DNA of 40,833 nt from Chloroflexota bacterium (GTDB taxonomy: Bacteria; Chloroflexota; Dormibacteria; Dormibacterales; Dormibacteraceae), in NCBI GenBank assembly GCA_005881025.1, contig VBFO01000088.1:1-40833 (forward strand). Direction: 5' to 3'. Below, one piece after another: positions 32,361 through 40,230 of the stretch. A program made the translations under genes and the position numbers. Position 1 is the stretch's first letter; the number at the start of each line of letters is the position of its first letter. Under the pieces are notes generated by a model. The model did no database searches, had not been told where the DNA came from, and was given only the letters and a program-made list of their open reading frames with translations.

Positions 32361-32887
32361 GAGCGCCTCAGCACCGTCTCGACAGACGTGAGGTCGAGAG
32401 CCCTCCCCGCCACCATCAGCACGGCGCGCTGCGCGGATTCCGCGAACGTGGCGTTGACGCGGCCGAGGACATCCTCGAAACGTCGCGCCAGCTCACTCGC
32501 CGGGATGACGCCCAGGCCCACCTCGTTGGTCACGACCACTGCGTGCCGCGCCACAAGCAGGCCGGCGACATGCCGGCCGGCATCCAGGATGGCGTCCTCG
32601 CTCGTCCCTCGTTCCATCAGATTCGAAACCCAGAGCGTCAGGCAGTCGATCAGAAGGAAGTCATCGTCCGGCGCGGCGGAGACCGCCGCCGCCAGGTCGA
32701 CAGGCGATTCAACGGTGCGCCAGGCGGTGGGTCGATCCCGCCGGTGCCGGCGAATGCGCTCCTTCATCTCTTCGTCCCTCGGCTCGGCTGTCGCGATCAC
32801 GGTCACGTGCAGGCCCGACTGCTCCGCAAGGCGCTGAGCCAGCGCCGACTTGCCGCTGCGCGCGCCGCCGATCAGGAGCGTGAACAC
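32357..32887 (-). CDS. cobU: adenosylcobinamide kinase / adenosylcobinamide-phosphate guanylyltransferase
   Basis: This 176-aa bifunctional enzyme phosphorylates adenosylcobinamide and attaches GMP. P-loop GGARSGKSALAQRLAE is at residues 8-23, and ATAEPRDEEMKERI followed by HRRDRPTAW holds the histidine that takes the GMP in this family. LLIDCLTLWVSNLM and VTNEVGLGVIP complete the signature. The GTG start shares one base with the cobO stop (TAGTG). Length matches the family (~180 aa). Confidence 0.96.
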   Translation of the reverse strand: MFTLLIGGARSGKSALAQRLAEQSGLHVTVIATAEPRDEEMKERIRRHRRDRPTAWRTVESPVDLAAAVSAAPDDDFLLIDCLTLWVSNLMERGTSEDAILDAGRHVAGLLVARHAVVVTNEVGLGVIPASELARRFEDVLGRVNATFAESAQRAVLMVAGRALDLTSVETVLRRS

Positions 32888-33453
32888 TAAAAGTCGATGC
32901 CGCGGATCGCGCGGACCCCGCGGTCGAAGGCGTGTTTTCGGTTTCGCATCTCAGTGACCGTGTCGGCGACCTCGATCAGCGCAGCCGGCGCATCACGGCC
33001 CGTGGCGATGATGTTCAACGTGGGCGGCCGGTTGCGTATCGCCTCGACCACCTCGGCGACTGGTATCCAACCCCAGTTGATGGGATAGGTGATCTCGTCC
33101 AGCACGATCAGCCCGTAAGCCCCGGAGGCGATCTTCTCCTTGCTTACCTTCCAGCCTTCCCGCGCGACGGCCTCCGAGCGCTCCATGTCCTTTGAATCCC
33201 AGGTGAAGCCGTCGCCGATTGTCCACCACTCCACTCCAAGCGCAGTCGCGGACTGCTGCTCGCCCACCTTCCACTTGCCCGACTTGATGAACTGAATCAC
33301 GCACACCTTCCAGCCGCGCGCGACTGCCCTCAGCACGGTCCCGAATGCTGCAGTTGACTTCCCCTTTCCGTCGCCCGTGTTGACGAGCACGACCGACGGT
33401 GCTCGCTTCTCGGCACGCCGTGGCGCCCTCATCGGAACCTCGGTTTGCTTCAC
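32887..33453 (-). CDS. cobO: cob(I)alamin adenosyltransferase (CobA/BtuR type)
   Basis: This 188-aa ATP:corrinoid adenosyltransferase adds the upper adenosyl ligand to corrinoids. Its P-loop is NTGDGKGKSTAAFG at about residues 25-38. IQFIKSGKWKVGE, the acidic Walker-B-like LIVLDEITYPINWGW and the C-terminal KHAFDRGVRAIRGIDF are typical of CobA/CobO. The GTG start 33453 overlaps the btuD stop (GTGA), with GGAGGAG 9 nt upstream inside btuD. The N-terminal ~20 residues are basic. Confidence 0.96.
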   Translation of the reverse strand: MKQTEVPMRAPRRAEKRAPSVVLVNTGDGKGKSTAAFGTVLRAVARGWKVCVIQFIKSGKWKVGEQQSATALGVEWWTIGDGFTWDSKDMERSEAVAREGWKVSKEKIASGAYGLIVLDEITYPINWGWIPVAEVVEAIRNRPPTLNIIATGRDAPAALIEVADTVTEMRNRKHAFDRGVRAIRGIDF

Positions 33454-34235
33454 GCGCGTGATCTCCTCCGAATCGGCACGACCGCGCGGCTGTCCCCGTC
33501 GTGCTCGATGATGCGAACCTGCGCGCCGTACTGGGCGGAGATCGTGGCCTCCGTCAGCACTTCCCGTGGCGGCCCGGCCATCACGACCTCGCCCTCCACC
33601 AGCAGGGCCAGGCGATCTGCATACTGGCCCGCCAGGGTCAGGTCGTGCATGGCCGCGACCACTGTGAGCCCACGCGCCTGCCTGATCTCGTCGATCAACT
33701 CGAGCACGTCCTGCTGGCGGGCGACGTCGAGCGAGCTCGTGGGCTCGTCGACCAGCAGGACCGGCGCCTCCTGAGCCAGGGCGCGGCCGATCGCCGCTCG
33801 CTGGCGCTCACCTCCGCTCAGCTGGTCGAGCGTGCGCCCGGCAAAAGCCTGGAGGGCGAGGCGGTCGAGGATCGCCGCCACGACGGTCATATCGCGCCGC
33901 CCCTCCCGGCCGAGGTAGCCGAGATGCGGCCCCCGACCGAGCATCACGTAGTGCGAGACGGCCATGCCCACAGGCATGTGCGGTGCCTGCGGCACCATCG
34001 CCACGCGCCGAGCCAGCTCCACGCCGCGCAGAGCGCCGACGTGGTCGCCACCGATGGTGATATCGCCCGTGAACTGGGTCAGGCGCGCGATGGCGCGCAG
34101 GACGCTGCTCTTCCCGGCGCCGTTTGGCCCGACCAGGGTCAGCCACTCGCCCGCCGCCACATCGAGGTCAATCTGCTTTACCGCATTGAGGCGCCCATAC
34201 GCGATCGAGAGGTTGCGCAGGCTGATCGCACTCAC
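33450..34235 (-). CDS. btuD: cobalamin ABC transporter ATP-binding protein
   Basis: This is 261 aa from GTG 34235, which overlaps the btuC stop as GTGA. Walker A GPNGAGKSS is at about residues 37-45, signature LSGGERQRAAIGRAL, Walker B PVLLVDEPTSSLD and switch His in VVAAMHDLTLAGQY. It is a FepC/BtuD-type ATPase partner of FecCD permeases, and its place between btuC and cobO and behind a B12 riboswitch identifies corrinoid as the substrate. Siderophore transport would be the alternative from sequence alone. Confidence 0.93.
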   Translation of the reverse strand: MSAISLRNLSIAYGRLNAVKQIDLDVAAGEWLTLVGPNGAGKSSVLRAIARLTQFTGDITIGGDHVGALRGVELARRVAMVPQAPHMPVGMAVSHYVMLGRGPHLGYLGREGRRDMTVVAAILDRLALQAFAGRTLDQLSGGERQRAAIGRALAQEAPVLLVDEPTSSLDVARQQDVLELIDEIRQARGLTVVAAMHDLTLAGQYADRLALLVEGEVVMAGPPREVLTEATISAQYGAQVRIIEHDGDSRAVVPIRRRSRA

Positions 34236-35281
34236 AGCTCTGCAGCCCTCGTCGAGCGCATGACGGCGATGAAGAACGGTGCGCCGATGAAGGCAGTGAG
34301 CACGCCGATGGACAGCTCTGCCGGGGCGACCACCGTGCGGGCGGCGGTATCGGCGAGGACGAGGAATGCCCCTCCGAAAAATATGCTGAGAGGGATCACG
34401 ACCCTGTAGCTGCGTCCAGTCAGGAGGCGGACTGTGTGCGGAACGATGATCCCGACGAAGGCGATGGTCCCCGCGATGGCAACCGCAGCGGCGGTGCCGA
34501 GAGTGGCGGCGATCACGACCACGAGCCTGATCCTGCGCGCGGAGATGCCCAGGCTTGTCGCTTCGTCGTCCCCGACGCTGAGGACGTCCAGCAGGCGGCG
34601 GTGCAGCACGATGACCACGAGGCTGATCGCGATATAAGGAAGGACGAGGAACACTCCATCCCAACCGGCCGTAACGAGCCGGCCGAGGATCCAGGTGTAG
34701 ACCTGCCGGATGGTGTCAGTCTGCGACTGCTGCACGAAGGTCTGCACAGCATTGAAAAAGGTCGCGACCGCGACTCCGGCCAGGATCAGGGCGGTGGTGC
34801 TGCGAAGGCCCGTGACCGTGCGGCCGAGGACGTAGGCGGCCCCCACAGCGCTTGCCGCGCCCGCGAACGCTGCTATCGGCACGATGTTCACGCCGATTCC
34901 AGACGCGCCCGGGCCGTACGCAATCGCAAGCGTGGCGCCGAGGTTCGCGCCGGCAGCAGCACCGAGCAGGTAAGGGTCCGCGAGAGGATTCCGGAACACG
35001 CCCTGGTAAGCGGCGCCTGCAGTCGCCAGCATTCCACCAACCAGAGCGCCCAGCACGACCCGTGGCAGTCGAAGCTGCCAGAGGATCGTGGCCTGGCCGG
35101 GATCGATGCTGGAGCCTGTCAGCGCCTGCAGCACGGCAGCGGGGCTGATGTGGGCTGGTCCGACCAGCACCCCAAGCAGCGCGGCGGCGAGCAGCGCCAC
35201 GACGCCGGCGGCAGTCCAGAGCCAGCGCAGGCGTGGCAGGCCGGGGATTCGCACCTGCGCGGCTACAGCCTGCACCGTCAT
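34232..35281 (-). CDS. btuC: cobalamin ABC transporter permease (FecCD family)
   Basis: This 349-aa protein has about ten helices. Family blocks are LRLPRVVLGALVGGMLATAGAAYQ at about residues 70-93, NPLADPYLLGAAAGANLGA, and the cytoplasmic L-loop coupling region before GIIVPHTVRLLTG at about 284-296. The ATG overlaps the btuF stop (ATGA). The substrate is inferred from operon context and the riboswitch. Confidence 0.94.
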   Translation of the reverse strand: MTVQAVAAQVRIPGLPRLRWLWTAAGVVALLAAALLGVLVGPAHISPAAVLQALTGSSIDPGQATILWQLRLPRVVLGALVGGMLATAGAAYQGVFRNPLADPYLLGAAAGANLGATLAIAYGPGASGIGVNIVPIAAFAGAASAVGAAYVLGRTVTGLRSTTALILAGVAVATFFNAVQTFVQQSQTDTIRQVYTWILGRLVTAGWDGVFLVLPYIAISLVVIVLHRRLLDVLSVGDDEATSLGISARRIRLVVVIAATLGTAAAVAIAGTIAFVGIIVPHTVRLLTGRSYRVVIPLSIFFGGAFLVLADTAARTVVAPAELSIGVLTAFIGAPFFIAVMRSTRAAEL

Positions 35282-36237
35282 GCGTTGATTGCCTCGAGCT
35301 GCCTTACGTGTGTCGCCACGGCAACCAGGAAATCGACCACCCGGGGTCCCCAGCGCGACGCGACATCGTCATCGACGCCGATGACCTGCCCCGACCTCAC
35401 CGCCGCGATCGAGCCCCAGCCCGGCCGCGCGGCCACGGTGCTCGCGCTCTGATGGCAGCATTTTGTGTCCGCAAGGACTATCAGGTCGGGACTGGATGAC
35501 ACGATGTACTCCGACGAAAGCTGGGGATAGTCGCTCGCGGCTCCGGTGGCCACGTCGGCGATGTTGGCGAGCCCGAGCAGCGCGTAGACCTGGCCGATGA
35601 AGGTCTTCGAGGTCGCCGAGTAGTAGGTGTCATCGAGCTCGTGATAAACCTTCAGCCGGCGCGACGGTTTGGTGATGGTTGCGACCGCGGCGGTGATCTG
35701 CGAGCGCATCTGCTTCACGAGTCCCTGCGCCTCTGATTGCCGGCTGGTCGCCTCGCCGAGCTGTTCGACCTGCGCGTACGAGTCGTCCAGGTTCCTGGCC
35801 GCCGGCTCGATGAGCGTCGGGATGCCCAGCACGCTGAGGGCATGGACGAGGCCGCCCGTGTCGTCGGCCGCCACCACCAGGTCCGGACGGTACGCCGCGA
35901 TCGCCTCGACGTTCGGCGTAAATCCGGATAGCTTCGTCACCGGCGCGGTGGACGGGTAGTTGGACTGCTCATCGACCGCGATCACCTGTGGACCCGCGTT
36001 GATCGCGAACAGCATCTCCGTGGCGCTCGGCGACAGCGAGACGATGCGGACGGGCCTCTGTGCGATGGTCACGGTCGAGCCGTTCGACTCCTGGATCGTG
36101 AGCGGGTAGCGGGTGGATGGAGGCGACGAGCTCTGGCCGGTCGAGCTGCTCTGGCAAGCGGCGATCAGCATCGCCAGCGCCAAGGTGATGATTCGGGCAG
36201 CCGGTCTCGCGCCGGCCGCGCTCAGATGCTTCTGCAT
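35278..36237 (-). CDS. btuF: cobalamin-binding lipoprotein (periplasmic-type binding protein)
   Basis: This is 319 aa from ATG 36237, which has GGGAGG 8 nt upstream. A signal with lipobox-like LIAAC is followed by a Ser/Gln-rich linker. The BtuF/TroA fold then begins with RPVRIVSLSPSATEMLFAI at about residues 62-80. NVEAIAAYRPDLVVAAD and the C-terminal RPGWGSIAAVRSGQVIGVDDDVASRWGP are typical. The unusual pair DTKCCHQSA at about 260 may contact corrinoid or metal. It is the first gene after the riboswitch. It captures corrinoids for BtuCD. Confidence 0.94.
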   Translation of the reverse strand: MQKHLSAAGARPAARIITLALAMLIAACQSSSTGQSSSPPSTRYPLTIQESNGSTVTIAQRPVRIVSLSPSATEMLFAINAGPQVIAVDEQSNYPSTAPVTKLSGFTPNVEAIAAYRPDLVVAADDTGGLVHALSVLGIPTLIEPAARNLDDSYAQVEQLGEATSRQSEAQGLVKQMRSQITAAVATITKPSRRLKVYHELDDTYYSATSKTFIGQVYALLGLANIADVATGAASDYPQLSSEYIVSSSPDLIVLADTKCCHQSASTVAARPGWGSIAAVRSGQVIGVDDDVASRWGPRVVDFLVAVATHVRQLEAINA

Positions 36238-36245
36238 CCGGCGTT

Positions 36246-36251
36246 CCTCCC
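36246..36251 (-). promoter_or_regulatory. btuF ribosome binding site next to riboswitch 3' end
   Basis: GGGAGG on the minus strand, 8 nt before ATG 36237, lies only a few bases after the conserved GCCACTG of the riboswitch. This spacing would allow the switch to hide the site when B12 is bound. Confidence 0.65.
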
Positions 36252-36253
36252 GC

Positions 36254-36470
36254 GGCAGTGGCCCACCCGGCCGGGGAGACCTCGCCGCAAGAGGCATCCC
36301 CTTGTTCGGCGCAAGGTGGAGCGTTCCGCCCATGGGTCCGGTCTCCTGGCTTGTGGATCTCTGCTCCCGGCTGCCTTCCCGAACCGACTCGGTGGCCGCT
36401 AGCCGTTCGCTCCCCACTCACAGTTGCGCGACAACGCCGGATTCGCACCGGCTTCCCGACAACCTATGGG
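36254..36470 (-). ncRNA. cobalamin (AdoCbl-type) riboswitch controlling btuFCD-cobOUS
   Basis: Reading the minus strand, the conserved core appears in order. GGGAAgccGGTGcgAAtcc lies near 36457-36439, then the GCAACTGT segment near 36428-36420, then the B12 box AGCCAGGAGACCgg near 36351-36338, and finally GCCACTG at 36262-36256 just before the btuF ribosome site. This is the standard cobalamin riboswitch layout, which represses expression when adenosylcobalamin or a related corrinoid binds. Proximity to the ribosome site suggests translational control; no T-run terminator is evident. The 5' boundary abuts the cobT stop codon. Confidence 0.96.
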
Positions 36471-37544
36471 CTATTCAGTTGTTGACTCGATTATGAGACC
36501 TTCCCGCTGCGAGACTCCGGCCTGGTCGAAGGTGGCCATCTGATTGAGAACGGCCACCGCGGCGTCCAGCAGAAAGAGCGAAAGCACCGCTCCAGTACCC
36601 TCGCCGAGTCGCAGGCTCAGGTCGAGCAGGGGATCCAGCCCGAGCTCTTTGAGTAGAGCGGTATGGCCCAGCTCCTGCGACCGGTGAGAGGCGATCATGT
36701 AGCCGGTCACATCCGGCGCGATGCGGGCTGAGACCAGCGCGGCCGCACCCGAGATGAAGCCATCGATGACGACCGGCAGCCTGCGACTCGCGCCTTCGAG
36801 GATCACCCCCACCAGGCCCGCGATCTCGAGCCCACCGACCGCGGCCAGCGTTTCCAGCGGACCCTTCGCGATCGATGAGGCGTTGACCTCCAGGGCTCGC
36901 CGCACCGCATCACGCTTGCGCTCGAGGCCGGCATCGTCGACCCCGGTGCCGCGGCCGACGACCTCGGCTGGATCTAGCCCCGTGAGTGCGCATATGACCG
37001 CCGCCGCGGACGTGGTGTTGCCGATGCCCATGTCCCCTGTCAGCACGACGTCAAGACCTCTGCCCACCTCGCCGGCGACCAGTCGCCGGCCATGTTCAAC
37101 TGCCGTTTGGGCTTCGTTCAACGTCATGGCCGGGCCGCGCGTGATGCTGGCGGTGCCGCGGCGCACCTTGAGCGCGCGTAGGTCAGGACGATCGGGCAGA
37201 TCTGCGTCGACACCGAGATCGGCGATCACCACCCGCGCGCCGGCCGCTTTCGCCAGGACATTGATCGCAGCGCCTCCGCGAAGGAAGTTCAGGACCATCT
37301 GCGGTGTCACCTCGGGCGGGTAGGCGCTGACGCCCTCGGCAGCGACCCCGTGATCCGCGGCCAGCGTGAAGACGACACGGTCTTTCAGGCGTGGATCGAG
37401 ACGGCCCGTGATGCCGGCGAGCTTGATCGACAGCTCCTCCAGCCGCCCCAGGCTGCCCGCCGGCTTGGTGAGCTGATCCTGCCTCGCTTTCGCGCGCTCC
37501 ATTGCCGCGCGGTCGAGCGGGGCAATGGTGGTGTGGATGCTCAT
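36471..37544 (-). CDS. cobT: nicotinate-nucleotide--dimethylbenzimidazole phosphoribosyltransferase
   Basis: This 357-aa enzyme makes alpha-ribazole phosphate, the lower-ligand nucleotide of B12. Conserved blocks are LTKPAGSLGRLEELS at about residues 25-39, LAADHGVAAEGVSAYP, GDMGIGNTTSAAA and the C-terminal LRLGEGTGAVLSLFL holding the catalytic Glu. Its 3' end lies directly upstream of the riboswitch, so unlike the other cobalamin genes here it is not behind the switch. It is 13 nt downstream of the DUF4013 gene. ATG 37544 has GGAG only about 5 nt upstream. Confidence 0.96.
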   Translation of the reverse strand: MSIHTTIAPLDRAAMERAKARQDQLTKPAGSLGRLEELSIKLAGITGRLDPRLKDRVVFTLAADHGVAAEGVSAYPPEVTPQMVLNFLRGGAAINVLAKAAGARVVIADLGVDADLPDRPDLRALKVRRGTASITRGPAMTLNEAQTAVEHGRRLVAGEVGRGLDVVLTGDMGIGNTTSAAAVICALTGLDPAEVVGRGTGVDDAGLERKRDAVRRALEVNASSIAKGPLETLAAVGGLEIAGLVGVILEGASRRLPVVIDGFISGAAALVSARIAPDVTGYMIASHRSQELGHTALLKELGLDPLLDLSLRLGEGTGAVLSLFLLDAAVAVLNQMATFDQAGVSQREGLIIESTTE

Positions 37545-37557
37545 CGGACTCCGAATC

Positions 37558-38271
37558 CTAGGTCGGAAGAGCGCCGGGCCTGGCTTTGATCTCGTACCAG
37601 CGCAGGACCCAGGCCATGATCGTCAGCGAATAGGGGATCGTGAACAGCAGTCCGACGTAGCAGAGGTAGCTGCCCAGGCTCGAGATCAGGTAAGCGACGA
37701 GCGAAAGCGCCCCCGCCGCCACCGTCTCGCGGGGGCTGATCCTGATCGCGCGGATGAACCCGACCCAGTCGAAGGCGCCTGAGAATCCCCTGCGGTCGGT
37801 GAACAGGATGACCAGGGGAACGAACAGATAGAGGGCGAGGCTGAGCGCGAGGATGGCTGACATGCCCCCGAACATCCCGATAAAGAAAAGGAAGGGGAAG
37901 GGGGTGACGGTTCCTTGGCCGCTTCCAGAGTGCGGAATGGTGCCGGTGAATCCAAACACCAGCGCGAACATCGTCCCGTAGAAGACAACGGCGAAGACGA
38001 GGATGTAGATCAAGCTGGCGAGAAACAGGTATAGACCTCGGGTTGCATATCGGAAGCCGGCAGGAGGAAGCACCTGGTGTCCCGCTCGCAGGTTGTCGAT
38101 GGTGGTTAGCATCCATCCGAGCAGCTGCAGGGTCCCGACTATGGGGATGATTCCGATCAGGCCCATCAGGACCAGCTTCGATATCCACTCCGGGTCGCGC
38201 ATAGCCCACGCGAACGCGTCGCCGACGGTGGTCTCGGGCGTCCGCTCGGCGCCGCCGGCTGAAAGCTCCAT
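37558..38271 (-). CDS. DUF4013-type polytopic membrane protein
   Basis: This is 237 aa from ATG 38271. That start is chosen because TAGGCT lies exactly 7 nt upstream and because the family begins shortly before a 'dAf.....D..w..Kl' segment, seen here as GDAFAWAMRDPEWISKLV. Five or six helices follow, with WMLTTIDNLRAGHQVLP after the first helices and GYATRG-like RYATRGLYLFLA. DUF4013 proteins have no established function. Only 13 nt separate it from cobT, so they may be co-transcribed. Confidence 0.85.
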   Translation of the reverse strand: MELSAGGAERTPETTVGDAFAWAMRDPEWISKLVLMGLIGIIPIVGTLQLLGWMLTTIDNLRAGHQVLPPAGFRYATRGLYLFLASLIYILVFAVVFYGTMFALVFGFTGTIPHSGSGQGTVTPFPFLFFIGMFGGMSAILALSLALYLFVPLVILFTDRRGFSGAFDWVGFIRAIRISPRETVAAGALSLVAYLISSLGSYLCYVGLLFTIPYSLTIMAWVLRWYEIKARPGALPT

Positions 38272-38278
38272 CAGATAG

Positions 38279-38284
38279 AGCCTA
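38279..38284 (-). promoter_or_regulatory. putative leaderless -10 element for the DUF4013 gene
   Basis: TAGGCT on the minus strand, a 7-nt spacer, then ATG 38271, with no Shine-Dalgarno. It may also drive cobT. Confidence 0.5.
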
Positions 38285-38364
38285 GGCTGCAAAGACGTTG
38301 AGCGTCTCTGCACGCTTGCGGGTGTTGTGGGACGATGACCGCCGGCTTATTCAAGTTCAGATTT

Positions 38365-38369
38365 GGAGG
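38365..38369 (+). promoter_or_regulatory. ribosome binding site GGAGG
   Basis: GGAGG lies 6 nt before ATG 38376 and excludes the longer in-frame starts upstream. Confidence 0.7.
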
Positions 38370-38375
38370 TGGGCT

Positions 38376-38624
38376 ATGCCGGAATTCATGGATGTTCACG
38401 AGGGCATGACCGGGATCACAGCCGAGGCGCTGGCCGAGGCTCACCAGGCGGACCTGGACATTCAGGACGACGAAGGCGTGAACTTCAAGCACGCCTGGGC
38501 AGACCCCAAGACGGGAAAGGTCTTTTGCCTCTCGGAGGCGCCCAACGCTGACGCCGTCAAGCGGATCCACGAACGAGCCGGGCACCCGACGGACCAGGTG
38601 TTCGAGGTGCCAGTACAGGCCTAG
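38376..38624 (+). CDS. DUF4242 small protein (SCO4226-like)
   Basis: This 82-aa protein is of normal size for DUF4242, a small ferredoxin-like-fold family. The S. coelicolor member SCO4226 binds nickel. Visible blocks are MPEFMDVHEGMTGITAE at the N-terminus, AHQADLDIQ, VNFKHAWADPKTGKVFCLSEAP at about residues 39-60 and HERAGHPTDQVFEV at the end. His, Cys and Asp residues are available for metal. Its stop codon abuts the stop of the opposing MFS gene with no base between. Confidence 0.85.
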   Translation: MPEFMDVHEGMTGITAEALAEAHQADLDIQDDEGVNFKHAWADPKTGKVFCLSEAPNADAVKRIHERAGHPTDQVFEVPVQA

Positions 38625-39848
38625 TCAGGCTTCGTCGACGGCTGCAGCTGCGGGCTGCAATGCAGGTGCAGGTGCGGACGGGAGCGCGGCCGCGGCGTTT
38701 CGAGTCGGGACCGCGATCAGGACGACCACTCCGGCGACGAGCATGAGCGCCGTAGAGGTCAGGAACATGGCGCGCGGGCCGGCGGCGCTGTACAGGAAGC
38801 CGCCGGCAAGAGCGCCGAATATCGGTGCCAGGCCGAACGTGACCGACTTCATGAGCGCCTGGCTCGTGGCGCGCAGATGCGGAGGCGAAAGCTCCTCTGT
38901 GATCACGACCGCCGCCACATAGGTGAGCGCAAACGCGACCCCGACCACCAGCTTGAGGAGCGCTGCCACAAGCGCGTTGGTGGTGAAGGCCCACGCGATG
39001 AAGATCACGACGTAAATCGCGCATCCGATCGCGAACAGGACCTTCTGGCTTGCGAACCTGCTCAGCACGTGGGTGTAACCCATGGTCGGGATCTCTGTCA
39101 GGGCCTGGAACGCGGAGGCAGCACCGATGAGGAACGCCCCGCCGCCGAGGATGTCGATCTGCACGGTAAGGAAGTTCTGGGTCGCCGACAGGGCGGCGCC
39201 AAGCAAGAACAGGCTGAGCAGAAAGCTCACCATGGCAAGCGGAAGCCGGGCGTTCATCGGAGCGGGGTGGGCGATCGCATCGCCGGCCACCGGTGTCACT
39301 TCGACGGGCTTGATGAAGCGCCACACCCAGAGTCCGACGATTGCGGCGAGCGGCGCGTAGACGAATGGGAGGAGGCGAAGGCTGAGGGCCTGGAAGGCTC
39401 CCCCTGACAGGACCACCGAGCCCGCCCAGCCGGCGCTCATCCGCAGCCGGATGCGAGCGTAGTCGGTGCGCCGGGCGGTCCGCAGCCGGCGCAGCGCGAT
39501 CGGGTCGAGCAGCATGAGCGGTGACCTCGCCACGTACAGCGCCACCACCACCAGCGCCAGGGCGACCCCGCCACCGGTGAGCGCGAGCATGAGCGCCACG
39601 ATGACGGCGCAGGCGCTGGCGATGACGAGCATTCCCTCGGCGCGGAGACCGCGGTCGACCAGGTAGCCCCAGACCAGGCCCGCGACCAGAGACACGCCCG
39701 CCGCGGCTGCAAGTACGACGCCGATCTGGGCCGCGGTGAGCCCGCGCTCGAATAGGAGCAGCGGTATGAAGGTCAGCAGCGATCCGTCCGCGATCCCGAC
39801 CAGGACGTAGGTCCAGTTGAGATGGGAGATGGGGTTGGAGCGGACCAC
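38625..39848 (-). CDS. MFS transporter (MFS_1-like/LacY-like)
   Basis: This 407-aa protein has about 12 helices in two halves separated by a central loop near residues 195-215 (PVEVTPVAGDA). The N-terminal block LVGIADGSLLTFIPLLLFERG and the loop GYLVDRGLRAEG resemble the MFS_1-like group. Ala-rich at the C-terminus. The substrate is unknown. GTG 39848 has no clear ribosome site. It lies 30 nt downstream of the YjbR gene on the same strand. Confidence 0.88.
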   Translation of the reverse strand: MVRSNPISHLNWTYVLVGIADGSLLTFIPLLLFERGLTAAQIGVVLAAAAGVSLVAGLVWGYLVDRGLRAEGMLVIASACAVIVALMLALTGGGVALALVVVALYVARSPLMLLDPIALRRLRTARRTDYARIRLRMSAGWAGSVVLSGGAFQALSLRLLPFVYAPLAAIVGLWVWRFIKPVEVTPVAGDAIAHPAPMNARLPLAMVSFLLSLFLLGAALSATQNFLTVQIDILGGGAFLIGAASAFQALTEIPTMGYTHVLSRFASQKVLFAIGCAIYVVIFIAWAFTTNALVAALLKLVVGVAFALTYVAAVVITEELSPPHLRATSQALMKSVTFGLAPIFGALAGGFLYSAAGPRAMFLTSTALMLVAGVVVLIAVPTRNAAAALPSAPAPALQPAAAAVDEA

Positions 39849-39878
39849 GGGCAGATAGGTTGGCAGATCGCCGCTTGG

Positions 39879-40223
39879 TCAGAACCCTGGATCCCACTCG
39901 GTGGCGAGCTTTTTTGGAACCACCATCCGCCAGGCGTCGACGACCAGCTCGCGCATCTCCTTGCGGTCGAGCGCCGCCATCTTCGCGAGCACCCAGTGGT
40001 AGCGCATGTCGGACGCCGAAGGGAGCATGAACTTCTCGGGCGAGCCACCGATCAGCCAGTCCCGCTCCTCCTTCGGAAATGCAAAACCCATCACGGTTTC
40101 GTCACGCGAGAAGGAGATGTAGACGATGCGGCCGACGCGAAACTTGACCCTCCCGCCAACGAGCGCCTCGGTCGTTCGCGGCAGGGTGATTGCGAGGGCG
40201 CGCACGTCCTGGACGGTCACCAT
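39879..40223 (-). CDS. MmcQ/YjbR-family small protein
   Basis: This 114-aa protein is of typical length. It has TVQDVRALAITLPRTTEA at the N-terminus, VKFRVGRIVYISFSRDE, GFAFPKEERDWL and a C-terminal WVLAKMAALDRKEMRELV ending in a Lys/Trp-rich helix. YjbR proteins have a cyanase/DNA-binding-like CyaY fold with no settled function. It starts 7 nt after the stop of the ABM-domain gene, so the two are probably co-translated. Confidence 0.85.
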   Translation of the reverse strand: MVTVQDVRALAITLPRTTEALVGGRVKFRVGRIVYISFSRDETVMGFAFPKEERDWLIGGSPEKFMLPSASDMRYHWVLAKMAALDRKEMRELVVDAWRMVVPKKLATEWDPGF

Positions 40224-40230
40224 CGTTCGC

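Noticed and set aside
37555-37560. TAGGAT as a cobT promoter
   Set aside because: It overlaps the DUF4013 stop codon, its 10-nt spacer is outside the range of the other elements, and cobT probably shares the upstream transcript.
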